In this document: one piece after another, positions 57,602 through 64,000 of the stretch | How positions within the stretch are numbered: position 1 is the stretch's first letter | Layout of the letters: every line of letters starts with the position of its first letter | Assembly (NCBI RefSeq): GCF_005048155.1 | Contig: NZ_SUMB01000003.1 | Span: 806,001 to 870,000 of the forward strand | Source of the DNA: Streptomyces piniterrae | GTDB taxonomy: Bacteria > Actinomycetota > Actinomycetes > Streptomycetales > Streptomycetaceae | Direction: 5' to 3' | Length of the DNA stretch: 64,000 nucleotides | Notes under the pieces: generated by a model | Databases searched by the model: none | What the model was told of the DNA's origin: nothing | The model's input: the letters and a program-made list of their open reading frames with translations, nothing else | Made by a program: the position numbers and the translations under genes

Positions 57602-58972
57602 ATGCGCACACGACATGACCGCTCGGTTGCACGCGCCACGGCCTGCCTGGCGGCGGCCGCCGCATGCGCCCTCGCGCTGGCCGGCTGCGGCAGCGGCGGT
57701 ACCAAGGACGACGGCAGCGGCGGCGGCAGGGGTGGCAGCACGGCCCCTACGGTCAAGCTTCCCAAGCTCGATGGGCAGCGGCTCCAGGTCACCGCGGTGT
57801 GGACGGGGGCCGAGCGGGAGAACTTCGGCAAGGTGCTGGACGAGTTCGAGCGGCGCACCGGCGCCAAGGTCGACTTCGTGCCCAGTGGGGACGATATGGC
57901 CGGGTTCGTCGGGTCCAAGATCGCCGGTGGTGGTCCGCCGGATGTGGCGATGCTCCAACAGGTCGGTGTGCTCAACGAGTTCGCGAAGAAGGGCTGGCTC
58001 AAGCCGCTGGGGGCGACCGCGAAGGCGCAGCTCGCCAGGAACTACACCAAGGGCTGGCGGGATCTCGGTGCCCATGAGGGCACGCCGTACGGTGTCTACT
58101 TCAAGGCCAGCAACAAGTCGTTGGTCTGGTACAACGCCAAGGCGTTCGACGATGCCGGTGTGCGGGAGCCGAAGTCGTGGCGGGACTTCCTCAAGGTGGC
58201 GCAGACGGTCTCCGAGTCGGGTGTGGAGCCGGTGTCGGTCGGCGGTTCGGATGGCTGGACGCTGACCGACTGGTTCGAGAATGTGTATCTCTCGCAGGCG
58301 GGTCCGGAGAAGTACGACCAGTTGGCGCGGCACGAGATCAAGTGGACGGATCCTACGGTCAAGCGGGCGTTGACGACGCTCGGCCAGCTTTTCGGGCGTA
58401 AGGATCTGCTGGTGGGCGGCAATTCGGGTGCGTTGCAGACGGATTTCCCGACGTCGGTGACCCAGGCGTTCAGTGGCGGTGATGCCCCGAAGGGGGCGAT
58501 GGTCTCGTCGGCGGACTTCGCGGCGGCCAATATCGCCCAGACGAAGGCCGTGGTCGGTACGGATGCCAAGGTGTTCGCGTTTCCCGCGGTGGGGGCCGAG
58601 TCGCCTGTGGTGACCGGTGGCGATGTGGCTGTGGCGCTCAAGGATGGCAGGGCCGCGCAGGCGCTGTTGACGTTTTTGGCGTCGACGGACGCGGCGAAGA
58701 TCTGGGCGCAGGCCGGTGGGTTCATTTCGCCCAACAAGGAGTTGGATCAGGCCGCGTATGCCGACGATGTGATGCGGAAGATCGCCAAGGCGCTGGTGGC
58801 GGCGGGTGATGACTTCCGCTTCGACATGTCCGATCAGGCGCCGGCCGGGTTCGGTGGCAAGCCGGGTCAGGGTGAGTGGAAGGACCTTCAGGACTTCCTC
58901 AAGAAGCCGGCGGATGTCGCGGGTGTTCAGGCGCAGTTGGAGAAGGACGCCGCCAAGTCGTTCGGGAAGTGA
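57602..58972 (+). CDS. Sugar ABC transporter substrate-binding lipoprotein
   Basis: The 456-residue protein begins MRTRHDRSVARATACLAAAA with lipobox LAGC (cysteine about residue 29) and a Gly/Ser/Asp linker. Family 1 extracellular solute-binding signatures follow: VDFVPSGDDMAGFVGSKIAGGGPPDVAMLQQVGVLNEFAKKGWLKPLG, then YFKASNKSLVWYNAKAFDDAGV. It captures an oligosaccharide and hands it to the two permeases downstream. Codon use here has notably more T and G in third positions than its upstream neighbours (for example GTT, GGT, GCG). The sugar is not known. Confidence 0.94.
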   Translation: MRTRHDRSVARATACLAAAAACALALAGCGSGGTKDDGSGGGRGGSTAPTVKLPKLDGQRLQVTAVWTGAERENFGKVLDEFERRTGAKVDFVPSGDDMAGFVGSKIAGGGPPDVAMLQQVGVLNEFAKKGWLKPLGATAKAQLARNYTKGWRDLGAHEGTPYGVYFKASNKSLVWYNAKAFDDAGVREPKSWRDFLKVAQTVSESGVEPVSVGGSDGWTLTDWFENVYLSQAGPEKYDQLARHEIKWTDPTVKRALTTLGQLFGRKDLLVGGNSGALQTDFPTSVTQAFSGGDAPKGAMVSSADFAAANIAQTKAVVGTDAKVFAFPAVGAESPVVTGGDVAVALKDGRAAQALLTFLASTDAAKIWAQAGGFISPNKELDQAAYADDVMRKIAKALVAAGDDFRFDMSDQAPAGFGGKPGQGEWKDLQDFLKKPADVAGVQAQLEKDAAKSFGK

Positions 58973-58974
58973 CC

Positions 58975-59046
58975 GTGATCAGGGCTGTGATCGGGGCTGT
59001 GATCGGGGCTGTGATCGGGGCTGTGGTCGGGGCTGTGGTCGGGACC
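58975..59046 (+). repeat. Six tandem 12-bp units in the operon spacer
   Basis: GTGATC(A/G)GGGCT occurs four times and GTGGTCGGG(GCT/ACC) twice, directly between the stop of the binding protein gene and the permease start. All six units are contiguous from 58975 to 59046. Confidence 0.95.
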
Positions 59047-59060
59047 GGGGGATCGTCGCG

Positions 59061-60416
59061 ATGAGCGTCAGGAGTGGTTTACCGGGTGGGGCTGGAGGTG
59101 CCGGGCGGCTCTCGGTGCGGAAGCGCGGGAGGCTTGGTGGGACCCGGCCCTGGATCGCGGCGGTTTTTCTGCTGCCCGCGCTGGTGTTGTTGGGCGCGCT
59201 GGTGGCCTATCCCGTTGTGTTCTCCGTTTATCGCAGTCTTTTCGATGCGTCCGGCGACGGTTTTGTGGGGCTGGGTAATTACGGTGAGCTGTTTTCGGAT
59301 GACGGGATCCGTACCGCTCTGAAGAACAACGTCGTCTGGGTGGTGGTGGCGCCGTCGGTGTCGACGGCGCTGGGGCTGATCTTTGCGGTGCTGACCGAGC
59401 GGGTGCGCTGGGGTACGGCGTTCAAGCTGGTGGTTTTCATGCCGATGGCGATCTCCATGCTGGCGGCCGGGATCATTTTCCGGCTGGTGTACGACCAGGA
59501 TCCGGAGCGCGGTGTGGCGAACGCGGTGTGGGTGGGTGTGCATGACACGTTTGCCGATCCGGCGCCGTTTCCGGGTGCCAAGCCGCGGCCTCGTGCGGAT
59601 CTGGGGCGGTCCGGTGGGGGCGCGTTCATGACGAGGTCGGCTGTGCGGGCGGCGGATCCGGTGAGGCTTCCGTTGGTGGCCGTCCGGCAGGAGGACGTAC
59701 GCGATGCGCGGCGGGCGGCGCCGGCCGGGCCGCGGCCGGGTGCGGTCACCGGCACGGTCTGGCTGGACTTCACCCGTGGTGGCGGTGGCCGCCCGGATGT
59801 CATCGACGGCGGTGAGAAGGCGCTGGCGGGGCTGACGGTGGAGGCGGTGAAGGACGGGCGGGTGGTGGCGTCGGCGGAGACGGCGGCCGACGGGACGTTC
59901 GCGCTGCCGGCGGGGAAGGCCGAGGGTGCCCGGCTGAGGCTTCCCGCGGGGAATTTCGCCGCGCCGTACAACGGTGTCGACTGGCTGGGTCCGATGCTGG
60001 TCACGCCCGCCATCATCGGGAGTTATGTGTGGATGTGGGCAGGTTTCGCGATGGTGTTGATCGCGGCCGGGCTGGCGGGTGTGCCGCGTGAGCTGCTGGA
60101 GGCGGCGCGGGTGGACGGTGCGGGCGAGTGGCAGGTGTTCCGGCGGATCACGGTGCCGCTGCTGGCGCCCGTCCTGGTGGTGGTGCTGGTCACGCTCATG
60201 ATCAATGTGTTGAAGATCTTCGATCTGGTGTACATCATCGCGCCCGGTTCCAGTGTCAGGTCCGCGAATGTGCTGGCTCTGCAGTTGTTCCAGTCGTCGT
60301 TCGGTACGGATGTGGATGAGGGTCTGGGCAGTGCGATCGCCGTGTTCTTGCTGCTGCTCGTGCTGCCGGTGATGTACGTCAATCTCCGGCGCATTCGGAA
60401 GGAGCGTCGCCGATGA
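59061..60416 (+). CDS. Sugar ABC permease (MalF type) with inserted extracytoplasmic beta-domain
   Basis: The 451-residue protein is longer than the usual 290-330 residues. Membrane helices begin at WIAAVFLLPALVLLGALVAYP; the MalF-like core continues through FVGLGNYGELFSDDGIRTALKNN and VRWGTAFKLVVFMPMAISMLAAGIIFRLVY. Between helices 3 and 4 there is an insertion of about 150 residues (160-308), with a beta-sandwich at about 225-300 (GTVWLDFTRGGGGRPDVIDG...LAGLTVEAVKDGRVVASAETAADGTFALPAG), like SdrD/transthyretin-type carboxypeptidase regulatory domains. The coupling loop is VPRELLEAARVDGAGEWQVFRRITVPLLAPV. The insert likely faces outside and may touch the binding protein. Confidence 0.9.
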   Translation: MSVRSGLPGGAGGAGRLSVRKRGRLGGTRPWIAAVFLLPALVLLGALVAYPVVFSVYRSLFDASGDGFVGLGNYGELFSDDGIRTALKNNVVWVVVAPSVSTALGLIFAVLTERVRWGTAFKLVVFMPMAISMLAAGIIFRLVYDQDPERGVANAVWVGVHDTFADPAPFPGAKPRPRADLGRSGGGAFMTRSAVRAADPVRLPLVAVRQEDVRDARRAAPAGPRPGAVTGTVWLDFTRGGGGRPDVIDGGEKALAGLTVEAVKDGRVVASAETAADGTFALPAGKAEGARLRLPAGNFAAPYNGVDWLGPMLVTPAIIGSYVWMWAGFAMVLIAAGLAGVPRELLEAARVDGAGEWQVFRRITVPLLAPVLVVVLVTLMINVLKIFDLVYIIAPGSSVRSANVLALQLFQSSFGTDVDEGLGSAIAVFLLLLVLPVMYVNLRRIRKERRR

Positions 60417-61336
60417 CGACCGTGCGGGGGGCGCTGCGGGGCGGGCGCGGGGGGCGCGGGGTGGGTGCCGGGCGGGGGTCGGCCGGGGGTTCGCTGGTGT
60501 CGCGGGTCGCGGCCCGGACCGGTGGGGGCGCGCTGCGGGTCTTCCTCATCCTGGTCGCGCTGTTCTGGCTGATGCCGAGTGTCGGGCTGCTGTTGTCCTC
60601 GCTGCGCAGCCCGCAGCGGATCGGTGAGTCGGGCTGGTGGCGGGTTTTCGGTGAGCCGGCGCAGATCACGTGGGACAACTACAGCGAGTTGCTGGGGAAC
60701 GAGAAGGTGATGGGGTCGCTGCTGACGACGGCGGCGATCACGGTGCCGGCGACGGTGCTGGTGGTGGTGATCGGGTCGTTGGCGGGTTATGCGTTCGCCT
60801 GGCTGGATTTCCCTGGCCGTGACGGCTGGTTCCTGGTGGTGGTGGGGCTGCTGGTCGTCCCTGTGCAGGTGGCGTTGATTCCGGTGGCGAAGCTGTTCGG
60901 GGCGGTCGGGTTGTTCGAGACGACGGCGGGGGTGGTGCTTTTCCATACGGCGTTCGGTTTGCCGTTCGCGGTGTTCTTGCTGCGGAACTTCTTCGCGGAG
61001 ATTCCGCGTGAGCTGCTGGAGGCGGCGCGGCTGGACGGGGCGGGTGAGCTGCGTCTGTTCAGCCGGGTGGTGATGCCGCTGGGGGGTCCGGCGATCGCTT
61101 CGCTGGGGATTTTCCAGTTTTTGTGGGTGTGGAACGACATGCTGATCGCGTTGATCTTCGCGGACAGTGGCAGTCCGCCGGTGACTGTGGCGTTGCAGCA
61201 GGAGGTGCGGCAGTTCGGCAGCAATATCGACGTGCTCGCGCCGGGTGCGTTTGTGTCGATGGTGGTGCCGTTGATCGTCTTCTTTGCCTTCCAGCGGCAG
61301 TTTGTGTCCGGGGTGATGGCGGGTGCGGTGAAGTGA
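60413..61336 (+). CDS. Sugar ABC permease (MalG type)
   Basis: The 307-residue protein overlaps the previous gene by 4 nt. Its EAA loop is IPRELLEAARLDGAGELRLFSRVVMPLGGP, and it has six membrane helices, ending FFAFQRQFVSGVMAGAVK. The N-terminus is Gly/Arg-rich (GALRGGRGGRGVGAGRGSAGG). With the 59061 permease it forms the channel. No ATPase gene is in the operon; in streptomycetes the shared ATPase MsiK normally energises such importers. This gives the same C-terminus pattern used to recognise the stub at 21707. Confidence 0.95.
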   Translation: MTTVRGALRGGRGGRGVGAGRGSAGGSLVSRVAARTGGGALRVFLILVALFWLMPSVGLLLSSLRSPQRIGESGWWRVFGEPAQITWDNYSELLGNEKVMGSLLTTAAITVPATVLVVVIGSLAGYAFAWLDFPGRDGWFLVVVGLLVVPVQVALIPVAKLFGAVGLFETTAGVVLFHTAFGLPFAVFLLRNFFAEIPRELLEAARLDGAGELRLFSRVVMPLGGPAIASLGIFQFLWVWNDMLIALIFADSGSPPVTVALQQEVRQFGSNIDVLAPGAFVSMVVPLIVFFAFQRQFVSGVMAGAVK

Positions 61337-61725
61337 GGCCGCTGCGATGAGGTGCGGTGGTGCGCTGGTGCGGGGCCGGGTGCTGGGAGGAGTCGCGGTG
61401 GCATCGGGGGCGTAAGGGACGTGTGAATCCCGGTTTCGCGCGGCGCCAGGCCACCTTCCGTTCATTTTCCTCCCCCTACGATGACCGCGGATGGCGGTCG
61501 CCCCGTGCGTCAGGGGCCGGGGTGCCACGGCCCGACGCGGGCTCGCCACGGTGCCGGCCCCATGGACAACTGCAGAAATGCCGGATCGACGACTGCGGGA
61601 ATTCGCAGGAGTCCAGCAGACGCTCGCGTCGCTCTCTGTCCCCGCCGCGTCGCACTTGTCACCATCGCGCCCGTCGCCGTCGCACCATCGCCCTAGATTC
61701 CCGACCGTCTGGAGACGGACCGCAC
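61337..61725. promoter_or_regulatory. Promoter region before the 61726 methyltransferase
   Basis: 389 bp. TTCCGTTCATTTTCCTCCCC followed by CTACGATGACC at about 61457-61486 gives a -10-like TACGAT. A short palindrome CCGTCTGGAGACGG straddles the ribosome site at 61705-61718. No gene seen. Confidence 0.5.
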
Positions 61726-62670
61726 ATGACTGCCCTCACCGCAGACCAGAGTGCCGAACAACTCCCGCGCCCCACCCGGCTGTCCGATGTCAAAGGCTGG
61801 TTCTTCACCGCTGACCAGTTGCTCTTCGACTGGTTCCTGGCCCGCCAGGAGGACCGGTCCGAGGCGGGTGATCTGCTGGAACTGGGCGCGTACATGGGCA
61901 AGAGCGCGATTTTCCTCGGGGCGCGGCTGCGTGCCGGTGAGCGCTTCACGGTCTGCGATCTCTTCGACTCGCCTGCCGAGGACGCTTCCAACTCCAAGGA
62001 GATGAAGAAGTCCTACGCGACGTTGACGCGTCGTGCTTTCGAGGCCAACTACCTTGCGTTTCATGAGGAGTTGCCGACGATCGTGCAGGGTCTGAGCTCG
62101 GTTGTGCGTGATCATGTCGAGGACGGCACGGTGCGTTTCGCGCATATCGATGCCTCGCATCTGTACGAGCATGTGCACGGCGACATTCTGGCGGTCCGTG
62201 AGCTGCTCACGGAGACCGGTGTGGTGGTGATGGACGACTACCGTGCGGAGCACTGTCCGGGGGTGGCGGCCGCGACCTGGCAGGCGGTGGCCATGGAGGG
62301 GCTGCGTCCGATCTGCATCACGGGTACCAAGTTCTACGGGACGTGGGGTGATCCGGAGCCGTTGCAGAAGGCGCTGCTGGTGTGGCTGGAGTCGCGTGGC
62401 GACATCTGGCACGAGGTCCAGTTCGTCAATGACGCGCCGCTGGTCCGGTTGAGCGCCAAGGGCGCCAAGGAGCCGGCGCATCCGGTTTCGCGTCACAAGG
62501 CGGGTGCGGCGGTGCGTCCGGCGGCGCGGGCGCCGAAGGCGTCGGCGGCCCGTACGGCGCCGCGGGCGCGCCGTGGTGCGCTGCGTACCGTCGCGTTGAA
62601 CGTCCTGCCGCCGGTGGTCACGAAGGCGATCGTGGCGGCCCGGAAGAGGTCCCGTACGGCGGGCCGCTGA
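61726..62670 (+). CDS. Class I SAM methyltransferase, Methyltransf_24-like
   Basis: The 314-residue protein (MTALTADQSAEQLPRPTRLS) has DVKGWFFTADQLLFDWFLARQ, then DLLELGAYMGKSAIFLGARL (SAM loop) and ERFTVCDLFDSPAED. HIDASHLYEHVHGDILAVRELLTETGVVVMDDYRAEHCPGV is the TylF/Methyltransf_24 type metal-binding stretch with D-D and H. The last 90 residues are basic and Ala/Arg/Pro-rich (RPAARAPKASAARTAPRARRG), then a short hydrophobic helix. It may modify a sugar or cell-envelope component. It precedes the glycosyltransferase, which supports a role in envelope glycan synthesis (inference). Confidence 0.9.
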   Translation: MTALTADQSAEQLPRPTRLSDVKGWFFTADQLLFDWFLARQEDRSEAGDLLELGAYMGKSAIFLGARLRAGERFTVCDLFDSPAEDASNSKEMKKSYATLTRRAFEANYLAFHEELPTIVQGLSSVVRDHVEDGTVRFAHIDASHLYEHVHGDILAVRELLTETGVVVMDDYRAEHCPGVAAATWQAVAMEGLRPICITGTKFYGTWGDPEPLQKALLVWLESRGDIWHEVQFVNDAPLVRLSAKGAKEPAHPVSRHKAGAAVRPAARAPKASAARTAPRARRGALRTVALNVLPPVVTKAIVAARKRSRTAGR

Positions 62671-63146
62671 CCGAGGGGTGCGCGGGTCGGGGCGGGTGCG
62701 CCGGCCCGCGTACCGGTGTTTCCCGCGGCCGCGCGGCGTGTTCGCCGTGACCGGTGAACTCGTATACGGGTGGGGTGAGTTGGGGGGCCTCCGCGGTGGC
62801 CGGTGCGGATGCGTGGGCGGGTTTCCGGCAGGCGTTCTGCCGCCGGGGCGGTGGTGGTGCGGCGGGGCGGGCCGTGGACCTGCTGAGGGGCGGGGCGGGG
62901 GCCTGGTGGTGGCGGCCCGTGGAAGACGATCACGGGCATATCGGCTCTATATCGGCATCGTGTGGCGGTCGCGTCGTTACAGCATGTGCAGGCGTCCTCA
63001 CGGAGTCATGCACACCCGAGCCCGGTTTCCGGTCTGTCACGAGACGGCAATGACGTGGAAAACCGTGGCGAAGGGGGCAACCGCAGGGCGGGAATCACCC
63101 TCTGAACCATCGGATAAGGGGATCGCTTCCCGCTCGCGCCAAAGAG
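62671..63146. other. Intergenic region between methyltransferase and GT2 genes
   Basis: 476 bp, strongly G-rich on the plus strand until about 62920, then balanced. CATATCGGCTCTATATCGGC at 62937-62956 is a direct repeat of TATCGGC with an 11-bp period, the spacing typical of OmpR/PhoB-type boxes. No ORF with plausible coding character was found. Confidence 0.5.
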
Positions 63147-64000
63147 ATGCTGTCGACACGAAATGTAGATGTAGTGACTGTGAAAGAAGCCCTTGAGCCA
63201 CGGCCTGGGCCCACCATCACGCCAACCGCGCAGGTCAGCATCGTCGTCATCGCCTTCAACGATGCCGTCCATGTCTCCGAGGCGGTGCGGTCCGCACTCG
63301 CGCAGGGGACTCCCGGAGGTGTCGTGACCGAGGTGGTCGCGGTGAACGACGCCTCCACCGACGGCACCGGCGCCGCCCTGGACGCCCTCGCCCGTACCGA
63401 GCCGCGGCTGCGGGTCATCCACCGCGCCGAGAACAGCGGCGGCTGCGGCACCCCGCGCAATGAGGGCCTGCGGGCCGCCACCGGCCGCTTCGTGATGTTC
63501 CTGGACAGTGATGACGTGCTGCCCCCGGGTGCGGCCGAGGCGCTGCTGTCCGCGGCGCTGCGGCATGACGCGCCGGTCGTGGCGGGTGCCTGTGTCCGCC
63601 GGGAGCTGCCGGCGCGCCGCGATGTGCCCTGGCAGCCGGGTCTGTATCGCGAGGCGGCGGTGCATGGCTCGGCCGATGCCAGCCCGCAGCTGGTGCGGGA
63701 CACGCTGTGTGTCAACAAGCTTTATGAGCGGTCGTTCCTGATGGAGCGTGGCATCGCCTTCCCGGAGGGCCGCTTCACGTATGAGGACTTCGTGTTCACG
63801 GCGCGGGTGCTGGCGGCGGCGCCGCGGCTGGCGACGATTCCGGAGAACGTCTACATCTGGCATGTCCGGCGTGCGGCCGCGAAGCAGTCCATTTCGCTGG
63901 ACCGTAAGGACGTCACCAACTGGCAGGCGCGGATCGATGCGCACCGCATCAGTGTGCGGATCTTCCAGGACGCGGGGCACAAGGTTCTCGCGCATGCCGC
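63147..64000 (+). CDS. Glycosyltransferase family 2, 3' end outside the window
   Basis: At least 284 residues from ATG 63147 (MLSTRNVDVVTVKEALEPRP); GTG 63174 or 63180 are alternatives and no strong SD is visible. The GT-A core is TAQVSIVVIAFNDAVHVSEA, VTEVVAVNDASTDGTGAAL, NSGGCGTPRNEGLRAATGRFVMFLDSDDVLPPG, where DSDD is the DxD metal-binding motif. RFTYEDFVFTARVLAAAPRL then YIWHVRRAAAKQSISLDRKD are typical of GT2 enzymes in teichoic acid or exopolysaccharide synthesis, often fused to a CDP-glycerol glycerophosphotransferase domain. Whether that module follows cannot be seen. Confidence 0.9.
   Translation, partial: MLSTRNVDVVTVKEALEPRPGPTITPTAQVSIVVIAFNDAVHVSEAVRSALAQGTPGGVVTEVVAVNDASTDGTGAALDALARTEPRLRVIHRAENSGGCGTPRNEGLRAATGRFVMFLDSDDVLPPGAAEALLSAALRHDAPVVAGACVRRELPARRDVPWQPGLYREAAVHGSADASPQLVRDTLCVNKLYERSFLMERGIAFPEGRFTYEDFVFTARVLAAAPRLATIPENVYIWHVRRAAAKQSISLDRKDVTNWQARIDAHRISVRIFQDAGHKVLAHA

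Noticed and set aside
57208..57618. 137-codon plus-strand ORF before the sugar ABC genes
   Set aside because: His/Arg/Thr low-complexity product in a CACC-rich promoter region; no domain or ribosome site.
58975..59046. CRISPR or minisatellite coding repeat
   Set aside because: 12-bp units without spacers, located between a stop and a start; not an array and not translated as part of either annotated gene.

Overview
The window is very GC-rich (roughly 70 percent by eye), with strong third-position GC, many GTG/TTG starts, translationally coupled operons, an SmpB/tmRNA pair with an ANTKRDS-type tag, XRE-DUF5753/DUF397 pairs, SigU/RsuA-like regulators and a sortase-E-type LAETG protein. This is a Streptomyces chromosome core region. 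Gene order (HPPD, Lrp, Mo-hydroxylase, hexosaminidase, murA, HU, malic enzyme, HelD, sigU, nnaR-narK, smpB, ctpA, ftsXE, prfB, pkaB, pkaA, FHA-ATPase, sugar ABC) follows, as I recall it, the SCO292x-SCO298x stretch of S. coelicolor. It is therefore mostly conserved backbone with local scars rather than an island.

Layout. 1-4 kb (minus): a partial FAD disulfide oxidoreductase, an L7/L12-CTD-like membrane protein, a GlcD-type oxidase and HPPD. 4.1-8.5 kb (plus): an Lrp regulator, then a four-gene quaternary-amine ABC importer. 8.5-12.2 kb (minus): an S16/Lon-type membrane protease, an IclR regulator and a DEAD/DEIH helicase. 12.2-14.1 kb: a remnant-like secreted-type gene flanked by dispersed palindromes, then tRNA-Cys. 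14.1-19.6 kb (minus): a three-subunit molybdenum hydroxylase with unusual active-site motifs. 19.9-23.9 kb (minus): a GH20 hexosaminidase preceded by the C-terminal stub of a lost ABC permease, DUF3039, an unknown protein and YqgE. 24.2-33.3 kb: murA, HU, malic enzyme, HelD, SigU/RsuA and a CGNR zinc-finger protein. 33.5-41.9 kb: a methyltransferase, the nitrate genes nnaR and narK, an XRE/DUF397 pair, a lipoprotein, and a LysR/MFS pair. 42-48.9 kb: tmRNA, smpB, ctpA, ftsX, ftsE, a zinc-ribbon miniprotein, an LAETG cell-wall protein and prfB. 49.1-57.1 kb: two Ser/Thr kinases facing a giant FHA-plus-FtsK/EccC-like ATPase. 57.6-61.3 kb: a sugar ABC importer without its own ATPase. 61.7-64 kb: a methyltransferase and the start of a GT2 glycosyltransferase.

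How parts work together. ssrA and smpB form the trans-translation ribosome-rescue pair; ftsE and ftsX form the septal ABC complex. NarK imports nitrate and NnaR is its regulator. SigU and its anti-sigma factor overlap by 4 nt. The kinases next to an FHA protein suggest a phospho-dependent switch. The most unusual observations are: a 27-bp sequence present identically in the nnaR leader and inside the FHA-ATPase gene; a perfect 16-bp inverted repeat between the CGNR gene and a methyltransferase; a three-copy dispersed palindromic element; loss of the canonical catalytic glutamate and GGFGGK motifs in the Mo-hydroxylase; a permease stub; a candidate sRNA-like unit between HelD and malic enzyme; and several young tandem duplications.
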